DNA from: IMCC2047 sp041395865
GTDB lineage: Bacteria; Pseudomonadota; Gammaproteobacteria; Pseudomonadales; IMCC2047
Length of the DNA: 64,000 nucleotides
Direction: 5' to 3'
NCBI GenBank assembly: GCA_041395865.1
Contig: JAWKZQ010000015.1
Span: 3,411 to 67,410, forward strand
Part shown: in pieces, positions 56,261 to 64,000 of the stretch
Numbering within the stretch: position 1 is the first letter of the stretch
Layout: each line of letters starts with the position of its first letter
Position numbers and translations under genes: made by a program
The notes under the pieces: generated by a model
The model's input: only the letters and a program-made list of their open reading frames with translations
What the model was told of the DNA's origin: nothing
The model's database searches: none

Positions 56261-56497
56261 ATGTCACAAATCGCACAACATCGTGCCGGAGAAACCGGCC
56301 ACTATCCATTCCGCAGCGAACGTCTTTATTTTTCCGGTGATGCCTGGTATTTCCTGATCCGCGGCGGCGGCTCCAAAGGCCCCTACTCAACCGCCCAGGA
56401 CGCAAAAGACGCCCTTAACGGCTATGTCGAGACCCTAAAACAACTGCATGAAGTCTTCCACAGACCCACTGAAGACGACCATCATCATCACTCATAA
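56261..56497 (+). CDS. Small conserved-type protein, DUF6316-like
   Basis: The 78-residue frame contains RSERLYFSGDAWYFLIRGGG and KGPYSTAQDAKDALNGYV, a compact fold like the small DUF6316 proteins of pseudomonad relatives, and a His-rich tail (DDHHHHS) that could bind metal. The function is unknown. It is the only plus-strand gene between cysE and trmJ, and no strong ribosome site is seen. Confidence 0.6.
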   Translation: MSQIAQHRAGETGHYPFRSERLYFSGDAWYFLIRGGGSKGPYSTAQDAKDALNGYVETLKQLHEVFHRPTEDDHHHHS

Positions 56498-56520
56498 ACC
56501 GAACCAGGATTAATCTCTGG

Positions 56521-57264
56521 CTATTTCTTGAGCAGTTTCTGGGTTGCCGAGAGCACGCCACGCAATATACTCACTTCCAGCTTATCCATACGTGCCCGCA
56601 TAAATAAACGCTTCAGCCTTGGCATCAACTGCCTCGGACGCGTTGGGTTCAGCACATCCAAGCCAATCAGGGTTTCCTCCAGGTGCTCCAGGAAGTATCG
56701 CAGTTCATCCGCGGAAGCCGCTTCTTCATCCCAGTCCTGTTCCCAATCCCAGGCTTCCTTGAGCCCGGATTTATTCAACATCGCCATCCGCAATTCATAG
56801 CAGACTACCTGCACGGCGGTTCCCAGGTTCATCACTGGATATTCCGGGTTCGCCGGAATCTGCAAATGAAACTGGCAGCGTTGCAACTCTTCGTTGGTCA
56901 TACCGCGGTCTTCACGCCCGAACAGAATAGCCACCTGATGGTGCGCCGGCTCGCTCATTACAGTTTCCGCGCTCTGGCGCGCATCCATCATTGGCCAGGG
57001 CATGCTGCGATCCCGGGCGCTGGTACCCAACACCAGCTGACACCCGTCAATCGCCTCATCCAGGGAAGCACATACCACGGCCTTATCCAGCAGGTCCAAG
57101 GCATTGGCGGCACGCCAAACGGCCTTTTCATGCGGGTACTTCTGCGGGGACACCAGGTACAGCTTGTCCAGCCCCATGTTTTTCATAGCCCGGGCTGCTG
57201 CACCGATATTACCGGGATGTGTCGTATCAATAAGAACGATTCTGATATTTTTCAAGTCCAGCAT
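56521..57264 (-). CDS. trmJ: tRNA (Cm32/Um32) methyltransferase TrmJ
   Basis: TrmJ is a SPOUT-family 2'-O-methyltransferase for position 32 of tRNA. It shows IVLIDTTHPGNIGAAARAMK, ILFGREDRGMTNEELQRC and IPANPEYPVMNLGTAVQVV. The ATG at 57264 gives 247 residues and starts at MLDLKNIRIVLI, as family members do. It follows secF in place of suhB, which often lies here in relatives. Confidence 0.95.
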   Translation of the reverse strand: MLDLKNIRIVLIDTTHPGNIGAAARAMKNMGLDKLYLVSPQKYPHEKAVWRAANALDLLDKAVVCASLDEAIDGCQLVLGTSARDRSMPWPMMDARQSAETVMSEPAHHQVAILFGREDRGMTNEELQRCQFHLQIPANPEYPVMNLGTAVQVVCYELRMAMLNKSGLKEAWDWEQDWDEEAASADELRYFLEHLEETLIGLDVLNPTRPRQLMPRLKRLFMRARMDKLEVSILRGVLSATQKLLKK

Positions 57265-57305
57265 GGCCAACCACTTGCAAGATAATGTAAGCAAACATTT
57301 CAAAC

Positions 57306-57340
57306 AAAAAAGCCCACGAGCAGGTTTCGCGGGCCTTTTT
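57306..57340 (-). terminator. Terminator downstream of secF
   Basis: A stem of GCCC with flanking A/T pairs (left arm 57306-57319, right arm 57327-57340), with one mismatch and a T-run on the minus strand. It separates secF from trmJ. Confidence 0.8.
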
Positions 57341-57369
57341 GTCACATTAAAAGGTATTTATAGCTAAAT

Positions 57370-58295
57370 TCAGGGTCCCAGGTCTTCCTGTTCAGCCCCT
57401 TCTTTAACCGGCAGCATTAAGTCCTCTTTACTGATGCCCAACAGCATCAGGAGGTTCGCTGATACATAAATTGACGAGTAGGTTCCCGTTACCACGCCAA
57501 TCATCAAGGCTAACGCAAAACCGCGAATCAACTCACCCCCGAAAACAGCCAGCGCAACTAACACAAGAATGGTGGTCAAGGAAGTCACCAACGTACGGCC
57601 CAGCGTTTGGTTCAGGGACTCGTTAATGATTTCATGAGCCGTCCCTTTTCGCATTTTACGGAAGTTTTCCCTGATACGATCCGAGATCACAATAGTATCG
57701 TTCAAGGAGTAGCCGATCACCGCAAGCAATGCAGCCAATACCGTCAAATCAAAATCCCAGCCAAACAGGGAAAAAACACCCAGTACAATCAGCACGTCAT
57801 GGATCAAGTCCGTCACCGCGCCCAGCGCGAATTTGATCTGAAAACGCATGGCCACATAAACCATAACCATACCCAGCGCCAACAACAGGCCTAATCCGCC
57901 CTGCTCACGGAGCTCCTCCCCACCTGGGCGCCCACAAACTCAGAGCGGCGCAGCTCGACACCGTATTTACCACCTTCGCTAAGCGTCGCCAGCACATCGT
58001 CACCGACAGTTTGGCCATGCCCCTGTGGCAAACGTACCAGCACTTCCGTGTCAGTACCAAAATACTGCACGACTGCCTTTTCGTACCCCCCTTCTTCGAG
58101 TTGCTTCCGTATCTGGTTCAGGTTAGCAGGGTCCTGGTAACCCACCTCGATAAGGGTACCACCGGTAAAATCCAGCCCGAGTGAGAGCTGTTTGATTGCC
58201 AGGGATGCGATGGACGTCACCAACAATATGATTGAAAAGATGGCCGCAAGCTTACGCCTGCCCATGAAATCGAAATAAAACCGAGTGTTCGACAT
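57370..58295 (-). CDS. secF: Protein translocase subunit SecF, apparent frameshift
   Basis: SecF with SecD pulls exported proteins through the inner membrane using the proton gradient. The N-terminal part (58295 to about 57918) has MSNTRFYFDFMGRRKLA, GLDFTGGTLIEVGYQDP and the first membrane helix; the C-terminal part (about 57917-57370) has GLGLLLALGMVMVYVAMRF, VIGYSLNDTIVISDRIREN and the last five helices. The frame breaks at the C-run 57918-57921: one more base would restore VGEELREQGG and a 308-residue protein of normal length. Either a consensus error or a disabled gene. Confidence 0.9.
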
Positions 58296-58305
58296 GTGCA
58301 GGCTC

Positions 58306-60164
58306 CTAAATATACAGCTTCTTGATGTTGCGGCGGCCATAAATAAGGTTGACCAGCGCTCGCGTGCCAACAATTGCCGTAAACATCGAAGTGACAATGC
58401 CGATGGACAGGGTAACCGCGAATCCCTTAACCGGGCCGGTTCCCACCGCAAACAGGATCACCGCAACCAGCAGGGTGGTGATATTGGCATCAAAAATTGT
58501 CGAGAAGGCTCGCTCGTAACCGGCGTGGATGGCCGACTGGATCGGCACTTTATTCCGTAGCTCTTCCTTAATGCGGGCAAAAATCAACACGTTGGCATCC
58601 ACCGCCATACCCACTGTCAGCACAATACCGGCAATACCCGGCAATGTCAGGGTTGCCGACAACATGGACATGACCGCCACCAGCAACACCAGGTTAAGCG
58701 CCAACGCAAGGTTGGCGATGAGGCCAAAGATCTTGTAGTAAACGAGCATAAACGCCAGCACCAGCAACAGACCGATCTGTACCGAGGTAACGCCCAAATC
58801 GATATTTTCCTGGCCAAGGCTCGGACCAATGGTCCGCTCTTCAACGATATAAACGGGGGCTGCCAGCGAGCCGGCACGCAGCAGTAATGCAAGCTCTGAC
58901 GCTTCCTGCGGACTGTCCAGACCGGTTATACGGAACCGGTTGCCCAGCGCGGTTTGGATATTGGCCAGGCTGATAATGCTTTTTCCACGTACTTGGCGGT
59001 TTCAGGCACCAGCTCACCGTCCACTTCCTTGTAGCGTGTGCGGGTTTTATGCTCGATAAAGAGCACCGCCATGGAGCGGCCAACATTATCGCGGGTGGCA
59101 CGGTTCATTAATTTGCCGCCCTTGCTATCCAGCGTAATATTGACCTCTGGGCGACCATTTTCATCGTAACCCATGGCAGCATTGGATACGCTGTTACCCG
59201 TGATAATTAATTCCTTTTCCAGACGTGCCGTACGCCCACCCCTTGCCGGGTCGCGGAATTCAAAAACTTCGGTACGGCTGGAAAGCTCGTCGGGCTGGGC
59301 TTCCAGGCGGAATTCGAGGTTGGCGGTTTTACCAATGATGTTTTTACAAAACGCCGCGTCCAGACAACCCGCGAGCTCGACCACAATACGGTCGCGCCCC
59401 TGACGCTGAACCAACGGCTCGGCAACGCCCAGTTCGTTGACGCGGTTGCGCAAGGTCGTCAGGTTTTGCTTGATGGCGTAATCCTCAATTTCACGCTGGG
59501 TCGCTTCGTCCAGCGTCAAATTAAGTAAGTAGCTGCCCTCTGATTCGGTGTCGGTCACCAGGAATTCGCTATAGTCGCCACGCAGCAGGCTTTGCGCCTT
59601 GTCCCTGTAATCTTCGCGGGTAAACTTGATCTGCAGGCTACCATCTTCAAGATGGTCAATGCGGCGGTAGCGCAGCTTTTCCTCGCGCAGGCGGTTGCGA
59701 ATCTCGCTGAGGTAGACATCCATGCGCTGCTCAACGGCCTTGGCCATATCCACTTCCAGCAGGAAGTGCACGCCACCGCGCAGGTCAAGCCCCAGGTTCA
59801 TTGGCGCAGCACCCAGGCTGACCAGCCAATCCGGTGTTGATGGCGCCAGGTTCAGGGCAACCAGGTAATTATCACCCAGCACACGGCTGGCAATGGCTTT
59901 ACCCTTAAGCTGCTCTTCACTGTTATTAAAGCGAATCAGGCCGTTGCGACCATCAACTTCTGCCGTCTTGTAATTGACGCCTTCCCTCTCCAGCGCATTC
60001 CTGACCTGGCCCATGGCGGCCTCATCAATTGGCACCGAAGCATTGGCCCCGGATAATTGAAGCGCCGGATCATCCGGATACAGGTTTGGCGCTGCATAAA
60101 TGCCTCCCAGCACCAGCACTGCCAGTACCAGCAGGTATTTCCATAGTGGGTATCGGTTCAGCAT
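58306..60164 (-). CDS. secD: Protein translocase subunit SecD, apparent frameshift
   Basis: The first part (60164 to about 58984) opens MLNRYPLWKYLLVLAVLVLG and contains GLDLRGGVHFLLEVDM and the large P1 domain (NRVNELGVAEPLVQRQGRD). The second part (about 58979-58306) has the remaining five membrane helices (LVYYKIFGLIANLALALN, GMAVDANVLIFARIKEE). The frame breaks at the T-run 58980-58984 (five, where six would keep KSIISLANIQ in frame). Restored length is 619 residues, as expected. Ten bp separate it from secF. Confidence 0.9.
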
Positions 60165-60199
60165 TACGCCACCTGATTCCTTAGTATCAATCGTTTCCG

Positions 60200-60532
60200 T
60201 TAGATGGATTTAAGTGTGCCCTTCGGCAGAACGCTGACGATAGCCTGCTTTTGCACAGTCAGCTCGACATTGTCAGCCACTTCGATTCCGACAAAACCTT
60301 CGTCAACCTTGACGATTTTGCCGACCACGCCGCCGCTGGTGCAAACCTCATCGCCCTTGCCCAGGTTTTCGATCAGGTTTTTATGCTCTTTGTTGCGCTT
60401 GCTCTGCGGACGCCAGATCAGGAAGTAAAAAACAGCGGCAAAAATTGCCAGCATGATAAAGGGCTCAAAAGAACCACCGGCGGCAGCTTCCGCGCCTTCT
60501 GCAGCGACGGCTTCAGGGATTAAAAAACTCAT
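60200..60532 (-). CDS. yajC: Preprotein translocase accessory subunit YajC
   Basis: One N-terminal membrane helix (about 24-42, FIMLAIFAAVFYFLIWRPQ) is followed by the YajC cytoplasmic domain with GDEVCTSGGVVGKIVKVDEG and VELTVQKQAIVSVLPKGTL. 110 residues. YajC binds the SecDF complex, and the gene precedes secD by 35 bp. Confidence 0.96.
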   Translation of the reverse strand: MSFLIPEAVAAEGAEAAAGGSFEPFIMLAIFAAVFYFLIWRPQSKRNKEHKNLIENLGKGDEVCTSGGVVGKIVKVDEGFVGIEVADNVELTVQKQAIVSVLPKGTLKSI

Positions 60533-60562
60533 AATAAACTCCGTTATATCGATAGGTTTTAA

Positions 60563-61665
60563 TCAGGTTCGATTCGCATAGAAGCGCTCGACAAAGTCGG
60601 TCAATTTACCCTGTTCTATAGCGCTGCGCAAACCCTTCATCAGATTTTGGTAATAGCGTAAATTGTGAATCGTTGCGAGTTGCGAAAAGAGGATTTCCTT
60701 GCACTTATCCAAATGGTGCAGATAGGCGCGACTGAAATTTTGACAGGTATAACAGTCACAGGCCGGATCGACGGGCCCGCTGTCTTTTTTATTGGCCGCA
60801 TTGCGTATTTTCAACACGCCGGTACTGATGAACAGGTGGCCGTTACGGGCGTTACGCGTTGGCATGACACAGTCAAACATATCCACGCCCCGCCTAACCG
60901 CTTCAACAATATCTTCAGGCGTGCCAACGCCCATCAGGTAACGCGGTTTATCCGCCGGCATGTGCTCAACGATTTCATCCAGGGTCGCCATCATTTCATC
61001 CTTGGGTTCCCCGACCGACAGGCCGCCAATGGCATAACCGTCAAAACCGATTTCCAGCAACCCGGCCAGGGACTCCCGGCGCAGGTCACCGTACATACCG
61101 CCCTGTACAATGCCGAATAAAGCGGCAGGATCATCGCGCAGACTGACGTGCGCCTCTTTGCTGCGCTTGGCCCAGCGCAGCGATAGTTCCATGGAAGTCC
61201 GGGCTTCCTCGTGGGTGGCCGGATAGGGCGTACACTCATCGAACTGCATGACGATATCAGCACCCAAATCCGCCTGCACCTCCATGGCACTTTCAGGGGT
61301 AAGCTCCACCTTGCTACCATCCACCGGCGATTTAAAAACCACTCCGCGCTCACTGATTTTGCGCATATCGCCCAGACTGAATACTTGGAAACCACCGGAA
61401 TCGGTCAGAATGGGTTTGCTCCAGCCATTAAACTGGTGCAGCCCGCCAAGCTCCTTAATCGTTTTATGGCCCGGGCGCAGCATTAAATGGAAGGTGTTGC
61501 CGAGAATGATATCCGCACCAATTTCCTCAATATCGCGCGGCAACATCCCCTTCACCGTGCCGTAGGTGCCGACCGGCATAAAAGCCGGGGTCTGCACCGT
61601 ACCGCGTGCAAAACTCAGTTAGCCGCGTCGCGCGCACCGTCGCTGTGCGACACCTCAAAGGTCAT
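60563..61665 (-). CDS. tgt: tRNA-guanine transglycosylase, apparent frameshift near the N-terminus
   Basis: Tgt swaps guanine-34 for preQ1 in tRNAs with GUN anticodons. It shows ILTDSGGFQVFSLG (nucleophile Asp region), FDECTPYPATHEEAR, IVQGGMYGDLRRES, YLMGVGTPEDIVEAV, DMFDCVMPTRNARNGH and zinc-ligand cysteines in CDCYTCQNFSRAYLHH. The body is open from 61597, but the family N-terminus MTFEVSHSDGARDAAN lies in another frame starting at 61665. One extra base near 61617 would join them through LSFARGTVQTPAF to 367 residues. Probable consensus error. Confidence 0.92.
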
Positions 61666-61685
61666 ATATTCCACAATTATTCCTA

Positions 61686-62738
61686 TTACTCAGATTCGGA
61701 TAGTCCGGCGCCAATGAACATGGCATCGCCATAGCTGAAAAACCGGTAGCGCTCCTCGATCGCCTCCTGGTAGGCGGCAAGGATGATCTCCCGACTCGCG
61801 AAGGCTGACACCAGCATTAACAGCGTCGACTCAGGCAGGTGAAAGTTCGTTAACATGGCATCCACGCAGCGGAAACGCTTGCCGGGATAGAGGAAAATAT
61901 CGGTATCGCCGGTAAAAGGCGCAATCGCCTCGCCCTGCTCTTCTGCTTTCAAAGCCGCCGTTTCAAGGCTGCGGACGCAGGTTGTTCCCACGGCAATCAC
62001 CCGGCCGCCACGATCCCGACACGCCCGGATCTGCTCGCAAACCAGCTCGTCCACCTCCAGGTATTCGCTGTGCATCTGGTGCTCATGGATGTTATCGACT
62101 CGCACCGGCTGATAAGTTCCCGCGCCGACGTGGAGGGTGACATACCCCACAGCAATACCCTTTGCGCGAATCTCATTCAGCAGCGGCTCGTCGAAGTGCA
62201 GCCCAGCGGTAGGCGCGGCAACCGCCCCCATCTTTTCGGCAAACAGGGTTTGGTAACGATCCCGATCAAAGGCTTCGTCGTCACGCTCGATATAAGGCGG
62301 CAAAGGCATATGCCCGAACGCTTCCAGCAAAGCCAGCAGCGGCTTATCGCCGGAGCTAATCAGAAAGAAGCTGTCATCCCTGCCTGTTACCTCCAGCCAT
62401 ACGTCTTCGGCAAGGCTGATTTTAGTGCCGGCTTTTGGCGCCTTGCTGGCACGTATCTGACACACGGCGCTGCAGGTATCCGTGATACGCTCAATCAATA
62501 ATTCCACCTTGCCGCCGGTCGCCTTCTGGCCATAGAGGCGTGCCGGCATCACCTTGGTATTATTGAAAATAATCAGGTCATTGGCATCGAGCAGCGCCGG
62601 CAAATCCCTGACGCTGCGATGAAAAGTTTCGCCCGTATCACGGTCAAGGCACAGCAAACGACTGGCGCTGCGCTCTTGCTGCGGATACAGCGCAATCAGT
62701 TCCTTGGGCAGTTCATAATAAAAGTCGCTTAGCTGCAT
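61686..62738 (-). CDS. queA: S-adenosylmethionine:tRNA ribosyltransferase-isomerase
   Basis: QueA builds epoxyqueuosine from preQ1-modified tRNA. It opens MQLSDFYYELPKELIALYP and has LIIFNNTKVMPARLYG, GAVAAPTAGLHFDEPLL, HVGAGTYQPVRV and TNFHLPESTLLMLVSAFA. 350 residues. The ATG at 62738 is fixed by homology. It is followed by tgt 20 bp later, so both queuosine genes are in one operon with yajC-secDF. Confidence 0.96.
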   Translation of the reverse strand: MQLSDFYYELPKELIALYPQQERSASRLLCLDRDTGETFHRSVRDLPALLDANDLIIFNNTKVMPARLYGQKATGGKVELLIERITDTCSAVCQIRASKAPKAGTKISLAEDVWLEVTGRDDSFFLISSGDKPLLALLEAFGHMPLPPYIERDDEAFDRDRYQTLFAEKMGAVAAPTAGLHFDEPLLNEIRAKGIAVGYVTLHVGAGTYQPVRVDNIHEHQMHSEYLEVDELVCEQIRACRDRGGRVIAVGTTCVRSLETAALKAEEQGEAIAPFTGDTDIFLYPGKRFRCVDAMLTNFHLPESTLLMLVSAFASREIILAAYQEAIEERYRFFSYGDAMFIGAGLSESE

Positions 62739-62895
62739 CGCAGGTTTCTGGCCAACTCTAGTGAGAAAATTGGCGGCAAGAGTAGCGAAAATACACAAAA
62801 AGTACCACCGCAAAGCACCATTAAATCTTTCAAAACAGGCACATAAAGCCCGCAAATTAAAATTGAGCGCTCGCCCAATAAATACCGCGAATGAA

Positions 62896-62923
62896 TTGAC
62901 CTGCCTAAGTAATGGGATATAAT
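62896..62923 (+). promoter_or_regulatory. Strong sigma-70 promoter for the tRNA-Leu region
   Basis: TTGACC (62896-62901) and TATAAT (62918-62923) are 16 bases apart. The GC-rich discriminator GAGCCGCC right after it is typical of stringently controlled stable-RNA promoters. Confidence 0.8.
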
Positions 62924-62990
62924 GAGCCGCCTTCGCAGCAACCCGCCTCGGCCAGCCTGAATCGGCATGCGGAGACCGCTTTGATCGTGC

Positions 62991-63040
62991 GCCTGAGCGA
63001 TGAAATGGGTAGTCATGAGGGATTCAAAATAGCGCGCGGT
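62991..63040 (+). pseudogene. Decayed tRNA-Leu-like copy 1
   Basis: ATGAAATGGGTAGTCAT has a tRNA-Leu D arm with paired ends, and GGATTCAAAAT is the CAA anticodon loop region. The anticodon stem no longer pairs and no T arm or acceptor partner follows. Confidence 0.5.
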
Positions 63041-63168
63041 TAAGCGTAGATTTTGAAAAACAGTTTAGATATCAAGCGGGCATGAACAACCTGCTTTAGC
63101 AAGATCAAAGCATACGACGCCTTCGAAGGAACGAAGCAGACAGCAACATCATTGGATTGATCAGATTT

Positions 63169-63253
63169 GCCGGTGTGGTGAAATTGGTATACACGACGGA
63201 TTCAAAATCCGCAAGCGATTTTGTATCCCAGTGGGAAATAGTTACAATCTAAG
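63169..63253 (+). pseudogene. Decayed tRNA-Leu-like copy 2
   Basis: The 5' half GCCGGTGTGGTGAAATTGG is a good acceptor strand and D arm, and the anticodon arm (CGGA-TTCAAAA-TCCG) pairs perfectly. The variable arm, T arm and 3' acceptor strand are missing; AAGCGATTTTGTATCCC follows instead. Confidence 0.6.
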
Positions 63254-63257
63254 CAGT

Positions 63258-63344
63258 GCCAGAGTGGTGAAATTGGTAGACACAGGAGATTCAAAATCTC
63301 CCGCCAGCAATGGTGTGCCGGTTCGAGTCCGGCCTCTGGTACCA
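63258..63344 (+). tRNA. tRNA-Leu (anticodon CAA)
   Basis: All arms are present: acceptor GCCAGAG/CTCTGGT, D arm with GGTGAAATTGGTAGACA, anticodon stem GGAGA/TCTCC with loop TTCAAAA, a long variable arm, T arm with GGTTCGAGTCC and encoded CCA. It reads UUG leucine codons. Confidence 0.96.
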
Positions 63345-64000
63345 TCCTCCTCCCCTTTTTAAACCCAACAGATTATTTTCCGCCTCAAACCCTAGATAGA
63401 ACCCTTGGGATACATATGGGATACAAACTGAAGATCCTCCCTCAACTTTGAGTAATCACTCTTCAACACCAATGTTGGAATATTCCGAACGCTTCCCAGG
63501 CAGGCCGTCTTTGCGGTATCGCATCCCCCAGATACTAAATACGACCTGCTTCTCTTAAACATGAAAACTCATACCTTCAACTTTCAGTCGCACGGTACCC
63601 TTGCCAGACTCAATCAGCACAATATCCCGAACACGTTTCCGGCACCGCTGGTTTGGTCAAGCAACCCACAGATTTGATCCAACACATTATCCCAGGCGAC
63701 TGAAAATAAGAAGTTATTTCTCTTTATTTTCAAATAGTTGTAAATATTTATATTCACAACATTACGAAAACACCATGCTCAGAAATTGCCTGTAAAATAT
63801 TTATTTTGAGCGAATGAATGCGTCATTTCACGGCGTATCTGAAGACAATCCCCCAAATCGAGCTTCATCGCCAGCTCATTTGCAGCTTTATGCCATGGTG
63901 TTCATACGTCCCATCTGACTCACACACTTTTGCGATTACGCCATTGAGCTGGGCTTTCAAGTCTTGTACATAAGCAGGTACGGACAGTGTCAAAACCCTG
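63345..64000. other. Region after tRNA-Leu without a supported gene
   Basis: About 650 bp with lower GC than the rest. A direct repeat GGGATACA (near 63407 and 63417) follows the tRNA, a pattern often seen where integrase-bearing elements insert behind tRNA genes. Short minus-strand frames (for example one ending in ESGKGTVRLKVEGMSFHV near 63560-63640) look protein-like but lack a start or recognisable family. The element, if any, would continue beyond the window. Confidence 0.4.

Noticed and set aside
56169..56405. Minus-strand 78-residue frame overlapping the DUF6316-like gene
   Set aside because: Its text is not family-like, and the plus-strand frame fits a known small-protein pattern.
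63601..63795. 64-residue plus-strand frame near the window end
   Set aside because: No ribosome site, unusual composition and no recognisable motif.

Overview
The window is a stretch of gammaproteobacterial chromosome. It carries isc, secDF-yajC-tgt-queA, der-bamB-yfgM-hisS-rodZ-pilW-rlmN-ndk, glrK-qseG-glrR and type IV pilus genes in the Pseudomonas/Cellvibrio-type order. A member of the Cellvibrionales or a close relative fits best, but this is inferred from gene order and protein style and no database was searched. Coding density is high and most genes after 17 kb are on the minus strand.

Layout. 0-13 kb: yaaA (cut by the window edge), a CNNM/CBS membrane protein, a ClsC-like phospholipase D protein, an M48 protease with lemA, serC, a Nit amidase, a ModE-like regulator facing a porin and an orphan tungstate-type binding protein, and ibpA behind a heat-shock promoter and a probable RNA thermometer. 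13-26 kb: a lipid A acyltransferase, a pitrilysin-like lipoprotein protease, sbcB, pilU, a diguanylate cyclase, yqcC, phhB, two unrelated fumarases (class I and class II) side by side, a MORN-type protein and a Sui1-family protein. 26-31 kb: a heavily frameshifted LuxI-fold/GNAT acyltransferase gene, three palindromes matching the GlrR operator, and the glrR-qseG-glrK operon. 31-44.6 kb: der to ndk, then the complete iscRSUA-hscBA-fdx-iscX operon with an IscR-type operator on its promoter. ispG, normally between rodZ and hisS, is missing.

44.6-55.3 kb is an accessory block inserted between iscR and cysE, which are neighbours in many relatives. It holds a seven-gene iron-uptake operon behind a Fur box: exbB, two exbD, tonB, a TonB-dependent siderophore receptor, an FMN alpha-hydroxy-acid dehydrogenase and a PKHD-type dioxygenase. 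A two-component system diverges from it. The block also holds a GreA/GreB C-terminal-domain protein, a 33-residue lysine-rich protein and an unexplained two-hairpin element ending in a T-run that looks like a small RNA gene.

55-64 kb: cysE, trmJ, secF, secD, yajC, tgt, queA. secF, secD and tgt each carry one apparent single-base deletion, which suggests consensus errors in this assembly. The right end has a strong promoter, two decayed tRNA-Leu-like copies, one intact tRNA-Leu(CAA), and about 650 bp without a supported gene that resembles an island attachment region.

How the genes work together: the iron operon imports ferric chelates using its own energising complex; isc turns iron and cysteine sulfur (cysE supplies cysteine) into Fe-S clusters; RlmN, ferredoxin and the class I fumarase use such clusters. 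SecDF-YajC and BamB serve envelope protein export and assembly, and PilU and PilW serve type IV pili.
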